A stretch of DNA of 64,000 nt from CAYQQR01 sp964420035 (GCA_964420035.1 CAYQQR010000013.1:1-64000); one strand, 5' to 3'; counted from the first letter of the stretch, positions 33,774 to 43,241 are shown. Notes: generated by a model from the letters alone, not told the origin. Program-made: numbers and translations.

Positions 33774-35504
33774 CTAGTCGATCCAGGAAGCTACCTCTTC
33801 CATGGATACGGATTCAATGTCGAGCTTGTTCTTTTTCCGGTATCCCATCAGTTCCTGGTGCAGCTTCCCGGGTTTTTCGATGGCTTTGAGTTTTTCGATC
33901 GAATCGTATCCCAACTCGATCAGGATTTTTGCCCATTCTTCGGGGATGCCCAGATCCTTTAAAATCTCCGGACCAGGAACCTGGAACCAGGAACCTGGAA
34001 CTGATTTCATCTGCGGGAAGAAGATCACATCCTGGATGCTTCTGGTATCGGTAAGTATCATCACCAGCCTGTCGATCCCGATCCCCAGTCCTGCCGTTGG
34101 AGGCATACCGTATTCCAGTGCCCTGAGAAAATCCTCATCCAGAACCATGGCTTCCTGATCACCGCGCTTGCCCAGCTTTAACTGGTCCTCGAATCGGGCC
34201 CGCTGGTCGATGGGATCGTTCAGCTCGGAGAAAGCATTACAGATCTCTTTTCCATTGACAATGGCCTCGAAACGTTCCGCCAATCCCGGCTTTTCCCTGT
34301 GTTTCTTGGCCAGGGGTGACATTTCTATGGGATAGTCCGTGATAAAGGTGGGTTGAATAAGCTCGGGTTCGCATTTCTCGCCAAAGATTTCATCGATCAG
34401 TTTTCCCTTGCCCATGGTTTCATCTACCGGAACCCCCAGTTCTTTGGCTGTCTTTAATATTTCAGCTTCCTCCATGGCCGAGATATCCTCTCCCGTGTAT
34501 TCCTGAATGACCTCGTACATGGTGTAGTGCTTCCAGGGCCGTTTGAAATCGATCTCTTTTCCGCCGGTGGTGATTATTGTTTTACCATGCAGGTCTCTGA
34601 CCACCTTTTCAATCATCTCCTCTACCAGGTCCATCATCCATTGGTAATCCTTGTAAGCTACATACAGTTCCACCTGGGTAAATTCGGGATTGTGAAAGCG
34701 GTCCATACCCTCGTTGCGGAAGTCTTTTGAAAACTCATACACCCCGGGCAGTCCTCCAACAATCAGTCTTTTCAGGTAGAGCTCATTGGCTATTCTCAGG
34801 TACAGTTTCTGATTCAAAGTGTTGTGATAGGTTGTAAAGGGCCGGGCGGCAGCGCCACCGTATAGAGGCTGTAATATGGGGGTTTCAACTTCCAGGTAAT
34901 CCTTTTCATTCAGGAATTCCCTCAGGGAATCGATGATGCGGGTGCGTTTGATAAAAATATCCCTGGAACGGGGATTGACGATCAGGTCGACATAGCGCTG
35001 CCGGTACCGTTGTTCCGGATCGGTAAAGGCATCATAGACTTTTCCTTCTTTTTCCTTCACCACGGGAAGGGGCCTGAGCGATTTACCGAGCACAGTGAGT
35101 TGGTCTACATGGATGGAGGTTTCTCCCACCTGTGTCTTGAACACCCGGCCGTGAACCCCAATGATATCGCCAATGTCCAATAGTTTCTTAAACACGGTAT
35201 TGTACAGGGTTTTATCCTCGCCCGGACATAAATCATCGCGGCGCAGGTAGATCTGTATCCGCCCGGTATGATCCTGGATCTCAGCAAAGGAAGCACTTCC
35301 CATGATCCTGCGGCTCATGATCCTGCCGGCAATCTTAACATCCTGGTAATTATTTTTAACGGGATCGTACTGTTTATGTATCTCCTCAGCAGTAACATTG
35401 ATCTCGAAAAGGTCGGCAGGGTAGGGATCGATGCCCAGTTCCTGCAGTTGTTCCAATGCTTCACGGCGTATTCTTTCCTGTTCGCTGAGTTGGTAGGCGG
35501 TCAT
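33774..35504 (-). CDS. lysS: Lysyl-tRNA synthetase, class II, with C-terminal extension
   Basis: I choose ATG 35504 (576 residues). The longer GTG start at 35534 overlaps the TATCTTTG -7 box and would lie upstream of the transcript start. The OB-fold anticodon domain (KIAGRIMSRRIMG) precedes the class II catalytic core, with motif 2 FRNEGMDRFHNPEFTQVELY and motif 3 GLGIGIDRLVMILTD. The core ends at FFPQMK. An extra tail of about 75 residues follows, typical of this phylum. Between core and tail is SVPGSWFQVPGPE, encoded by a 14-bp repeat of the same family as the intergenic arrays. The enzyme charges tRNA-Lys. Confidence 0.96.
   Translation of the reverse strand: MTAYQLSEQERIRREALEQLQELGIDPYPADLFEINVTAEEIHKQYDPVKNNYQDVKIAGRIMSRRIMGSASFAEIQDHTGRIQIYLRRDDLCPGEDKTLYNTVFKKLLDIGDIIGVHGRVFKTQVGETSIHVDQLTVLGKSLRPLPVVKEKEGKVYDAFTDPEQRYRQRYVDLIVNPRSRDIFIKRTRIIDSLREFLNEKDYLEVETPILQPLYGGAAARPFTTYHNTLNQKLYLRIANELYLKRLIVGGLPGVYEFSKDFRNEGMDRFHNPEFTQVELYVAYKDYQWMMDLVEEMIEKVVRDLHGKTIITTGGKEIDFKRPWKHYTMYEVIQEYTGEDISAMEEAEILKTAKELGVPVDETMGKGKLIDEIFGEKCEPELIQPTFITDYPIEMSPLAKKHREKPGLAERFEAIVNGKEICNAFSELNDPIDQRARFEDQLKLGKRGDQEAMVLDEDFLRALEYGMPPTAGLGIGIDRLVMILTDTRSIQDVIFFPQMKSVPGSWFQVPGPEILKDLGIPEEWAKILIELGYDSIEKLKAIEKPGKLHQELMGYRKKNKLDIESVSMEEVASWID
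33973..34001. repeat. 7-bp-period repeat inside lysS coding sequence
   Basis: Two exact copies of a 14-bp unit (CCAGGAACCTGGAA) lie head to tail. Each contains a CCAGG/CCTGG inverted pair. The unit combines the CCAG and GGAAC cores of the intergenic arrays. It is in frame and encodes the linker between the LysS catalytic core and its C-terminal tail. Confidence 0.7.
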
Positions 35505-35522
35505 GGATTGCTGAATTTTCCG

Positions 35523-35530
35523 CAAAGATA
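35523..35530 (-). promoter_or_regulatory. Bacteroidota -7 box (TATCTTTG) for lysS
   Basis: Reads CAAAGATA on the plus strand. It lies 18 bp before ATG 35504 and decides against the upstream GTG start. Confidence 0.6.
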
Positions 35531-35610
35531 ACACTATGTCGGGAAATCGGGATTCCTTGTTCTTGCCAATATTTGTGCGGAAGTTAGATTATTGGTTTGT
35601 TGCTCAATGC

Positions 35611-35688
35611 TTCTGGTTACTGGTCTCTGGTTTCTGGTATATTGTTTCAGTCTCCAGCGACCGGCCACCAGCAACCAGTAGCCAGCTA
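35611..35688. repeat. Mirrored 7-bp-period repeat (CTGGTnn / CCAGnnn)
   Basis: Left arm: CTGGTTA, CTGGTCT, CTGGTTT, CTGGTA. Right arm: CCAGCGA, CCGGCCA, CCAGCAA, CCAGTAG, CCAGCTA. Same structure as the array at 29992. It lies between the divergent lysS and lipA genes. Confidence 0.65.
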
Positions 35689-35761
35689 CAATAAGAAAAA
35701 AGGATAGTTCACCGAACCACAACATAATTCAGATGAATCCATGATGTCTGAATAAATAATT

Positions 35762-35769
35762 TAACTTTG
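35762..35769 (+). promoter_or_regulatory. Bacteroidota -7 box (TAACTTTG) for lipA
   Basis: TAnnTTTG match 20 bp before the GTG start at 35790. It supports that start, with a leader of about 15 nt. Confidence 0.55.
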
Positions 35770-35789
35770 CAACAAAGCAAAAGAGAAAC

Positions 35790-36659
35790 GTGGGACAAGG
35801 GAATGGCACCATAAGGACAAAGCGATTGCCTCGCTGGATGAAGATGAAATTCCCCTCCGGCATGCAGTATTCCAGGGTCAGGAACCTGGTAGACCGGCAC
35901 AGGCTCCACACGATATGTACTTCGGGCAAATGCCCGAACATCGGAGAATGCTGGTCCAGGGGCACCGCTACTTTTATGATCCTGGGAGATATCTGTACCC
36001 GCTCCTGCAAGTTCTGCGGTGTTCGCAGCGGACGGCCCATGCCCCCTGATCCCGGTGAGCCATCAAGATTGGCGGAAACCATTGCCCTGATGAAGCTCAA
36101 GCATGCGGTCATAACCTCCGTCGACCGGGATGACCTGGAGGATTTTGGAGCCGGCTTCTGGGCAACAACCATCCGAACCGTAAAGGAACGTAATCCCCAA
36201 CTCACCATCGAAGCCCTGATCCCTGACTTTCAGGGGAATGCTTCCTGTATTGAACAGGTGGCTGCTGCAGGTGCCGAGGTGATCTCCCATAACCTGGAAA
36301 CGGTTCGAAGCTTGACACCCATGATCAGGAGCGTGGCCCGCTACGAACGGAGCCTGGCTGTATTGGCCCGGCTTTCCGGAAAGAAGTTCGTTACCAAATC
36401 GGGGATCATGCTCGGGCTCGGGGAATGCCGGCAGGAAGTGCTTGAGACCATGGATGATTTACTGCAAGTTGGATGCCGGGTGTTTACCCTGGGCCAGTAT
36501 TTAAGTCCCTCGGAAAAACATTATCCTGTACAGGAATTTATCCCTCCTGATGTGTTTGAAGAATACAAGTACATTGGTTTGGAAAAAGGTTTCAAACACG
36601 TCGAAAGCAGTCCGCTTGTCCGTTCCTCTTATGCTGCTGAAAAACATGTCGGCTTATAG
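35790..36659 (+). CDS. lipA: Lipoyl synthase
   Basis: This 289-residue radical SAM enzyme inserts two sulfurs into protein-bound octanoyl groups. The auxiliary cluster cysteines are in CTSGKCPNIGECW, the SAM-cluster motif is CTRSCKFC, and the C-terminal RSSY (VRSSYAAEKH) contains the conserved serine ligand. ITSVDRDDLEDFGAGFWA and GIMLGLGECRQEVLETMDDL are family hallmarks. The start is GTG 35790. lipB follows after 39 bp, so the operon carries out lipoate synthesis. Confidence 0.97.
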   Translation: MGQGNGTIRTKRLPRWMKMKFPSGMQYSRVRNLVDRHRLHTICTSGKCPNIGECWSRGTATFMILGDICTRSCKFCGVRSGRPMPPDPGEPSRLAETIALMKLKHAVITSVDRDDLEDFGAGFWATTIRTVKERNPQLTIEALIPDFQGNASCIEQVAAAGAEVISHNLETVRSLTPMIRSVARYERSLAVLARLSGKKFVTKSGIMLGLGECRQEVLETMDDLLQVGCRVFTLGQYLSPSEKHYPVQEFIPPDVFEEYKYIGLEKGFKHVESSPLVRSSYAAEKHVGL

Positions 36660-36698
36660 CCGATATTCTTATTGCTGAGAAATTAAGATTAAGGAAAA

Positions 36699-37403
36699 AT
36701 GGCTGTCCGGATCAAATATCTGGATGTCGGGTTGAAGAACTATGGTGACACATGGGACCTGCAGGAGCAGTTTTTTCAGGAGGTCCTGAGGGAGAAACAG
36801 GCAGGTGTTCCCCCTCAGGAACGGACCAGCAATGTATTGCTGCTATGTGAACATCCTCATGTGTATACCCTGGGAAAGAGCGGTCAGGAAAGGAACTTGC
36901 TGATACCGGAAGAAAGACTGAAAAAGATCGGTGCGGATTTTTACAGGATCAACCGGGGCGGGGATATTACCTATCATGGACCGGGACAACTGGTGGGATA
37001 TCCCATCATAGACCTTGAGCTCTTTGACATTTCCATCCGGTCCTATATAGATATGCTTGAAAAGACCATCATCAGTACCCTGAAGCGCTTCTCCATCAAG
37101 GCGGAAAGTGTTGCAGGCACTACCGGAGTCTGGACCAGGGCGGGGGAAGGTACCGAACTCCGCAAGATCTGCGCGATAGGGGTCAGGGCCTCCAGGCATG
37201 TCACAATGCATGGATTTGCCCTGAATGTAAAAACGGATCTTGAATATTTCAGTCATATTCATCCATGTGGTTCCCGGGATAAAAGTGTTACTTCCATGCA
37301 GGAGATCTTAGCTCAGCCCCAGGAAATGGATAAGGTCAAGGATATCTATAAAGATGTCTTTGCACAAACTTTTAAAGTAAACTGGCTAAACCAGACGGTA
37401 TGA
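36699..37403 (+). CDS. lipB: Octanoyltransferase LipB
   Basis: This 234-residue enzyme moves octanoyl groups from ACP to lipoyl domains, providing the LipA substrate. The signature RGGDITYHGPGQLVGYPIIDL is complete, as is the C-terminal ICAIGVRASRHVTMHGFALNV. IHPCG carries the expected catalytic cysteine. It overlaps recJ by 4 bp (ATGA), suggesting coupling. Confidence 0.96.
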   Translation: MAVRIKYLDVGLKNYGDTWDLQEQFFQEVLREKQAGVPPQERTSNVLLLCEHPHVYTLGKSGQERNLLIPEERLKKIGADFYRINRGGDITYHGPGQLVGYPIIDLELFDISIRSYIDMLEKTIISTLKRFSIKAESVAGTTGVWTRAGEGTELRKICAIGVRASRHVTMHGFALNVKTDLEYFSHIHPCGSRDKSVTSMQEILAQPQEMDKVKDIYKDVFAQTFKVNWLNQTV

Positions 37404-39121
37404 GAACCATCAGGAACTGGATATTGAAAGAACAGGGAAACGATGAAAAGGTAAGTGATCTGGAAAAGGCCCTGGGGATTCATCCCGCCCTGGCCACTTT
37501 GCTGGTTCAGCGTGGAATAAACAGTTATGATGAGGCCAAAGCCTTTTTCAGGCCTAAACTGGAAGATCTTCACGATCCCTTTTTGATGCAGGACATGGAT
37601 AAGGCGGTAAGCCGCGTCGACCGGGCCATCAAGCAGGAGGAAAAGATACTGGTATACGGGGATTATGATGTCGACGGAACCACTTCGGTAGCCATGGTTT
37701 ACACCTTCCTGAAGAAGCTCCATGATCCTATAGACTTTTACATTCCGGACCGGTACAGCGAAGGTTACGGTGTTTCCATAACAGGAATTGAACACGCCAT
37801 TAAAACGGGTGTGCGTCTTGTCATCGCCCTGGATTGCGGGATCAAAGCTGTCGATAAGGTCGATCTGGCCAATAAGAACAATATTGATTTCATCATTTGT
37901 GATCATCATCATCCCGGTGAGCATTTACCGGATGCCTACGCGGTATTGGATCCCAAAAGACCCGATTGCAATTATCCCTACAAAGAACTTTCCGGTTGCG
38001 GTGTTGGCTACAAGCTTTTACAGGCATTTTCGATCCGTCATAAGATTCCCAACAAAGAGATCGAATCCTATCTTGACCTGCTTGCCGTGAGTATTGCATC
38101 GGATATTGTTCCGGTTACCGGTGAGAACAGGATACTGGCTTATTACGGACTGAAGCGATTGAATAAATCGCCCGGAACCGGATTGAAGAAGATCATAGAA
38201 ATAGCCGAGATCCGGGATAAGGAGATCACCATCGAGGACATAGTCTTTAAGATAGGGCCGCGCATCAATGCCGCCGGAAGGATGGAATCCGGGAAAAGCT
38301 CCGTGGATCTATTAATTGCCAGGGATGATCATACGGCGCAGATCATGAGCGAAAAGGTGGATGACTATAACTACCAGCGAAGAAACATTGACAGCAACAT
38401 CACCGTCCAGGCCCTGGAGCAGATCGCCAACAGCCCGGAAATGAAAAACAGGAAAACCACGGTTCTTTTCAATCCCCAATGGCACAAAGGGGTGATAGGG
38501 ATAGTGGCTTCCCGTTTAATAGAGAGGTATTACCGGCCCACGGTTATTCTGACCGAATCCAATGGTTTTGCCACCGGGTCGGCCCGCTCGGTCTTTGGGT
38601 TTGACCTCTATGCCGCTGTTGAGGCCTGCGGGGATCTGCTGGAGAACTTTGGCGGACATAAATATGCAGCAGGACTCACCCTGAAGATAGAGAATGTCCC
38701 CAAATTCACCAGTCGCTTTGAAGCCGTGGTATCCGGAACCATCACACCGGAACAGCTTGTTCCGGTTGTTGAGATTGATACAGAAATAAAGCTTACCGAT
38801 ATTAGCCTGAAATTCTACCGGGTGCTCAAACAATTCCAGCCTTTTGGTCCGGAGAACATGTCTCCCGTATTCCTGACAGAGAACGTTGTGGATAATGGTG
38901 CCGGCAAAACCGTCGGGCATAATGGCGGTCATCTGAAACTCAGTCTGATACAGGAAGAAGATCCCTATTACATCATGCCCGCCATTGCTTTTCACCAGGG
39001 GCACCATTTCAAACAGATCAGTAACGGACATGCTTTCGATGTGTGCTACACCATTGAAGAGAACGAATACATGGGCAAACAATACCTGCAGTTGAATATA
39101 AAAGATCTGAAGACGGATTGA
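37400..39121 (+). CDS. recJ: Single-stranded-DNA-specific exonuclease RecJ
   Basis: This 573-residue DHH-family nuclease shows motif I YGDYDVDGTTSVAMVY. DCGIKAVDKVDLA and CDHHHPGEHLPDAYAVLDPKRPD follow with the DHH triad. GCGVGYKLLQAF, PRINAAGRMESGKSSVDLL and the DHHA1 part FNPQWHKGVIGIVASRLIERYYRPTVIL then GSARSVFGFDL complete the family pattern. The C-terminal OB-like domain ends at LNIKDLKTD. It degrades single strands 5' to 3' in recombination and mismatch repair. It converges with the barrel-protein gene 14 bp away. Confidence 0.96.
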   Translation: MRTIRNWILKEQGNDEKVSDLEKALGIHPALATLLVQRGINSYDEAKAFFRPKLEDLHDPFLMQDMDKAVSRVDRAIKQEEKILVYGDYDVDGTTSVAMVYTFLKKLHDPIDFYIPDRYSEGYGVSITGIEHAIKTGVRLVIALDCGIKAVDKVDLANKNNIDFIICDHHHPGEHLPDAYAVLDPKRPDCNYPYKELSGCGVGYKLLQAFSIRHKIPNKEIESYLDLLAVSIASDIVPVTGENRILAYYGLKRLNKSPGTGLKKIIEIAEIRDKEITIEDIVFKIGPRINAAGRMESGKSSVDLLIARDDHTAQIMSEKVDDYNYQRRNIDSNITVQALEQIANSPEMKNRKTTVLFNPQWHKGVIGIVASRLIERYYRPTVILTESNGFATGSARSVFGFDLYAAVEACGDLLENFGGHKYAAGLTLKIENVPKFTSRFEAVVSGTITPEQLVPVVEIDTEIKLTDISLKFYRVLKQFQPFGPENMSPVFLTENVVDNGAGKTVGHNGGHLKLSLIQEEDPYYIMPAIAFHQGHHFKQISNGHAFDVCYTIEENEYMGKQYLQLNIKDLKTD

Positions 39122-39135
39122 AGGAAAAAGATTGA

Positions 39136-41208
39136 TTAGAAGTTTGCCCTCATCTGAAGTTTAATCTCCGATCGTACAGAACCTGCTATAAGTGAAGGAC
39201 CGGAACTGATGCTTTCCCGGTCGCGATAAGCGGTGTGTCCGTATTTCAACCACAGGTCCAACCAGGGGAGGGGGCTGTATTTCCCCGAAATATAGAAACG
39301 GCTGCCCGAATAAAAAAAAGCGGGAATGGAGAATGCATAAAGAACATCATGTTCATAACTGTAGATCCTTGATTTATAGGAAGGGGTTTCGAAGAGGGCA
39401 AAACGGGCTGCAAGACTCACAGCCGGTTTGTCGGGCCTCCAAATAAGGTCCTGGTAAAACAGGAAACCCTGTTCTTCCTTCTCCCCTTCAAAGATCATCC
39501 ACTCCAGCCGGTTCCTGAATTCCACCCGCTCAATTACCCGGTAGGAAATTTGGAATCTCAGGGATTTCCGGTTCTCCAGGCAGGGTTCAATTCGATCCGT
39601 TTGTGTGCCTCTTGTTGCCCATGAGGAGTTTTGCCTGAACCTGAAATACATAGCCAGATCATCAGAAAACAGATAATCCAGCTGCATGTGGTATTCTGCA
39701 CCCCGGGTGGGGTCTTTGCGGTTGTCAAACCAGGGATAGCTAAACAGGTCATAATAACCTGAAAAAGACAATCCGCTCAGAGGTTTCAATTCAATGCCCG
39801 TATACATGCCGTGTTCATTCTGATTAACAGAACTCTGGCCGTAGGCGTTGGAGAGGTAATTGTAAAATTCCCGGTGATAGTAGCGGTAGATACCGCTAAA
39901 AGACAGCCAGTCATTGATCCTTTGAATGATCCCCTGGTTAAAGCCTGTTTTGCCCCGGCCGTTTATGGATACTTCGCCAAACAAAACCGTCTTTCCCCCG
40001 GCATACAGGTAATCCAGACCCAAGCTGCTGTTCTGCCTGGCCGGACCGGCCACGTCCCAGGGGTCTTCTGCACTTTCCGGAGCCATGTTGAACCATTGGT
40101 ATAAAAAGGAGAGCCCTGTTCTCAGTTTTTCCCCATTCCTGTTAAGCGCTGCACCCACGAGGTATTCTCCCAGCGCATCCTCATTTTCGATCTCGGTCAG
40201 GGTTCTGTGATAACCTGATTCCGGGGTGGAGGTGAAGATGACTTCATCCAGGGTATCGACTTGTTGCAAATTGGCATCGATCTTCTTTGCCGAGGCAAAT
40301 GCAGAAACGCTCCAGGATCCCAACCGGTAGCTACCGGCTAAACCTCTGAGGAAATGGTTCTCTTCCGTGCTTGTTGCGGGCTTCAGACCACGAGGCCGGT
40401 AACGGATGCTGCTGATCTCCGTGGCATTGCGGTAGGCCGGACCCGACCACAGGGTCAATCCCTGTCCGAATTGGGCATGGTAATCTCCCAGAATCAGTTG
40501 TCTGAGCCGTCCTTTACCTTCCCATACCAGGTTTCCTGAAACGAAGTCCGGTCCGGCCCGGTTGGATCCCCTGAACAAAGTTTCCCCTGCATCTTTTTCA
40601 GCAATGATGTTGGCCGATAAGCCTGAAGCCAGCTTCAAGCTGTAGCGGGCGTACAATTTCACCGGACTGCCTTCATAGTACGATCCGGGCTTATCTTTCC
40701 AAATGCTGTCGGGTACCTGGCTGTAACCCGCCTGTTCCTGTAAAACCCGGTGGTAACGGATGAACAACTGTTGCTTTGGTTTTTGTTCAATAGCAGAAAG
40801 GTCCCTGGACTGTTCCGGGGGAGCTATCATAACAAAAGGGGAAATCAATGCGATCGTTTCCTTGTCGAATCCCGGGATATACTGCAGTTCGTTCAGGGAA
40901 AGCAGGGGGCCGGTCTCATTCCTATACCTGATAAAACTGTATATCTGGAAATCATTTAATAAAGGAATGCGGTTCAGTTCCTGCTGGTCTGCCGCATTGA
41001 GATTCAGGGGTTCCAGACTTGATTTTTGCAAATCTTCCAGCAAAGTTTCCAGGTCTGCATCCCCGCTTTCCCGCTCCATGATGATCTCTGCGATATCCCC
41101 TATAAAGCGGGAGGCAGGCACCGGGTAGACCTGGGCATGGCCCCAGGCCGGGATGATCCAAAAGCTGGTCAACAGGAACCGGTGTATTAATACTCTAGTG
41201 GAAAGCAT
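39136..41208 (-). CDS. Helix-hairpin-helix plus outer-membrane beta-barrel protein
   Basis: I place the start at 41208 (690 residues) because it gives a good signal peptide (LSTRVLIHRFLLTSFWIIPAWGHAQ); an upstream start at 41238 adds ten residues. After the signal come two ComEA-like helix-hairpin-helix units (LNLNAADQQELNRIPLLND, then GPLLSLNELQYIPGFDKETI). About 550 residues of amphipathic beta strands rich in aromatic residues and glycine follow. The protein ends in phenylalanine, as outer-membrane barrels do. Helix-hairpin-helix motifs bind DNA backbone in ComEA, so a DNA-uptake or export pore is conceivable (inference). The start overlaps the upstream barrel gene. Confidence 0.75.
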   Translation of the reverse strand: MLSTRVLIHRFLLTSFWIIPAWGHAQVYPVPASRFIGDIAEIIMERESGDADLETLLEDLQKSSLEPLNLNAADQQELNRIPLLNDFQIYSFIRYRNETGPLLSLNELQYIPGFDKETIALISPFVMIAPPEQSRDLSAIEQKPKQQLFIRYHRVLQEQAGYSQVPDSIWKDKPGSYYEGSPVKLYARYSLKLASGLSANIIAEKDAGETLFRGSNRAGPDFVSGNLVWEGKGRLRQLILGDYHAQFGQGLTLWSGPAYRNATEISSIRYRPRGLKPATSTEENHFLRGLAGSYRLGSWSVSAFASAKKIDANLQQVDTLDEVIFTSTPESGYHRTLTEIENEDALGEYLVGAALNRNGEKLRTGLSFLYQWFNMAPESAEDPWDVAGPARQNSSLGLDYLYAGGKTVLFGEVSINGRGKTGFNQGIIQRINDWLSFSGIYRYYHREFYNYLSNAYGQSSVNQNEHGMYTGIELKPLSGLSFSGYYDLFSYPWFDNRKDPTRGAEYHMQLDYLFSDDLAMYFRFRQNSSWATRGTQTDRIEPCLENRKSLRFQISYRVIERVEFRNRLEWMIFEGEKEEQGFLFYQDLIWRPDKPAVSLAARFALFETPSYKSRIYSYEHDVLYAFSIPAFFYSGSRFYISGKYSPLPWLDLWLKYGHTAYRDRESISSGPSLIAGSVRSEIKLQMRANF

Positions 41209-42037
41209 ACTGGAAAGTAAAATGGGGCGTGAATCCAAGTATCTGGTGGTGGGTGAATGCTACATCGGCACGTATTCTGTTCAAATGAAACCCCAGACCG
41301 AAACTGTTCCGGGTTGGCTGGGTAGCAATTCCGGTCCTGATGTACAAGGAGGGAATAATCCGGAATTCCAAACCGGCCTTCATAACCACCGGGGCATCGG
41401 TGGTTTTGGTAACCTCCCCGCCCAGGAAAGCTTTCTCGCCGAAAAAATAACCCAGGCCCATGCGTACTACTGTAGGAACCAGGTCATTTTCGGGCAGGTT
41501 ATTGATACGGGCCTGCGTGGGGTTAAAAACATGGGCCCCGATGTAGAAATTATCCGCCGGCTGTGCCATAATTCCACCTTCTACGGCGACGGTGCCGGTA
41601 TTGGCGTTTTCATCATTGATAAAAGTATTCAGGTAGTTTAACTGTATTCCCCCTGCAAATCTTTTACCGAAGGAGCGTCCATAGGCAAGACCAACCTTGC
41701 TCTCGTTAAATTGAGAATAACCGAAAAAAGTATAGTTCAGGGAAAAGGTCCCCTGCAATGCCGGAACGGTCAGGCCAATGGCGTGCAGGCTGTATTCAGG
41801 GACCAGGAAGGTGTTCTCGTGATGCACTCCCAGGGCGAACTGGTCATAAAAGCCCAATCCGGCCTGGTTATGGGAAAAGGACCAGAAACCCGGGATCATG
41901 ACCGAAGTATGTCCCAATGCAGCAGAACGGCTGCCCAGAACACGGTTATCGTTTGCTGCATGAACGGGAACCAGGTGAATCACCGTCATAAATAACAGGA
42001 TCCACCCGGCTTTCCCTTTGTTCTTTCCTGGTCCCAC
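41195..42037 (-). CDS. PorV/PorQ-like outer-membrane barrel protein
   Basis: This 280-residue protein has a signal peptide (GWILLFMTVIHLVPVHA) followed by GSRSAALGHTSVMIPGFWSFSHNQAGLGF. That stretch is the N-terminal pattern of the PorV/FadL-like proteins of Bacteroidota, with SRSAALG...A/S..NPAGL. The rest consists of alternating hydrophobic strands and ends QYAFH. Relatives work with the type IX secretion system, but many paralogues are of unknown role. purE lies 8 bp upstream on the same strand and the helix-hairpin-helix barrel gene overlaps its 3' end. Confidence 0.72.
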   Translation of the reverse strand: MGPGKNKGKAGWILLFMTVIHLVPVHAANDNRVLGSRSAALGHTSVMIPGFWSFSHNQAGLGFYDQFALGVHHENTFLVPEYSLHAIGLTVPALQGTFSLNYTFFGYSQFNESKVGLAYGRSFGKRFAGGIQLNYLNTFINDENANTGTVAVEGGIMAQPADNFYIGAHVFNPTQARINNLPENDLVPTVVRMGLGYFFGEKAFLGGEVTKTTDAPVVMKAGLEFRIIPSLYIRTGIATQPTRNSFGLGFHLNRIRADVAFTHHQILGFTPHFTFQYAFH

Positions 42038-42045
42038 CCGGAAAT

Positions 42046-42558
42046 TTAATTGACTTTATACTGATATTTCAGGTTCTTCAATTCTTCATTGGCCTTGGTG
42101 ATCTTCTCGGCCATTTCTTTCTTGAATTCCCTGATCCTCTCCATCAGCTCCGGATCACCTGCCGCCAGGATCTGGGCGGCCAGGATGCCTGCATTTCTTG
42201 CCCCATTTACACCAACCGTAGCCACCGGTATCCCCGGGGGCATTTGTGCTATGGATAGAAGGGAATCCCAACCGTCCAGCGAGATGGATGCCTTGATGGG
42301 TACCCCGATGACCGGTCCGGGAAAATGAGATGCTACCACACCGGGCAGATGTGCAGCCCCGCCGGCGCCCGCTATGAATACGCGGATACCTTTCCCGTAG
42401 GCATTTTTTGCATATTCTCCCGTTTTGTCCGGTGTGCGATGTGCCGAAAGGGCATTGATCTCGAAAGGGACCTGGAATTGTTCCAAAATCTTCGCAGCTT
42501 CCTCCATAACCGGGAGGTCAGAGGTACTGCCCATGATAATACTAACTTTTGCTTCCAT
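42046..42558 (-). CDS. purE: N5-carboxyaminoimidazole ribonucleotide mutase
   Basis: This 170-residue class I PurE shows VSIIMGSTSDLPVMEEAA, NALSAHRTPDKTGEYA and FIAGAGGAAHLPGVVASHFPGPVIGVPI with the catalytic histidine in SAHR. It rearranges N5-CAIR to CAIR in purine synthesis. PurK is not adjacent. The gene is followed after 8 bp by an outer-membrane protein gene, an unusual operon partner. Confidence 0.96.
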   Translation of the reverse strand: MEAKVSIIMGSTSDLPVMEEAAKILEQFQVPFEINALSAHRTPDKTGEYAKNAYGKGIRVFIAGAGGAAHLPGVVASHFPGPVIGVPIKASISLDGWDSLLSIAQMPPGIPVATVGVNGARNAGILAAQILAAGDPELMERIREFKKEMAEKITKANEELKNLKYQYKVN

Positions 42559-42646
42559 AAGAATTAATTTTCAAAGCTTATTAAAGATAAAGAATTAATT
42601 GAATATTCATTTCCGGCATGCTTCTGAATAAGTATCTGGATTTCAG

Positions 42647-42654
42647 TATATTTG
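42647..42654 (+). promoter_or_regulatory. Bacteroidota -7 box (TATATTTG) for hpt
   Basis: TAnnTTTG match 35 bp before the GTG start of hpt. Confidence 0.5.
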
Positions 42655-42689
42655 TTTGTTATTGCATCCATAATAAATAATAACAAACT

Positions 42690-43241
42690 GTGTCAAAAGA
42701 AGTTAATGTCTATGGTAAAATTTTCAGGGAGATCATTTCTGAAGAAAAGATACAGGCGGTAGTCATTGACCTGGCTATAAAATTAAATTCTGATCTTCAG
42801 GGTAAAGAGGTGGTTTTTTTGGGTATTTTGAACGGTGCATTTATGTTTGCCGCTGATCTGTTCAGGCAGATAAGGCTTCCCTGTCAGATCAATTTTCTGA
42901 AACTGGCCTCTTACCAGGGGGGAGCTTCCAGCGGGATGGTCCGGCAGTTGATCGGTATCAACCAGGAATTAAAGGGAAAAACGGTCGTGATACTCGAAGA
43001 CATTGTCGATACGGGCACCACGCTGAACCATATAATGATGCAGCTCAGGGGATTCGAACCGGCGGAGATACTGGTGGCTACCTTCTTGTTTAAACCCGAA
43101 GTTTATGAACAGGAATTCAAACTGGATTATGTTGGTCTGGAAATCCCTAATCGTTTTGTCATAGGGTACGGACTGGACTACTCTGGTTTTGGAAGGAACC
43201 TGGGAAGTGTTTACCAGCTGGCAGAGTCTCAAATCTCCTGA
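42690..43241 (+). CDS. hpt: Hypoxanthine phosphoribosyltransferase
   Basis: This 183-residue type I PRTase salvages hypoxanthine or guanine. VVFLGILNGAFMFAADLFR is the loop I region, VVILEDIVDTGTTL is the PRPP motif, and LDYVGLEIPNRFVIGYGLDY is the base-binding C-terminal pattern. It starts at GTG 42690. It sits beside adk, which has its own -7 box. Confidence 0.96.
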   Translation: MSKEVNVYGKIFREIISEEKIQAVVIDLAIKLNSDLQGKEVVFLGILNGAFMFAADLFRQIRLPCQINFLKLASYQGGASSGMVRQLIGINQELKGKTVVILEDIVDTGTTLNHIMMQLRGFEPAEILVATFLFKPEVYEQEFKLDYVGLEIPNRFVIGYGLDYSGFGRNLGSVYQLAESQIS

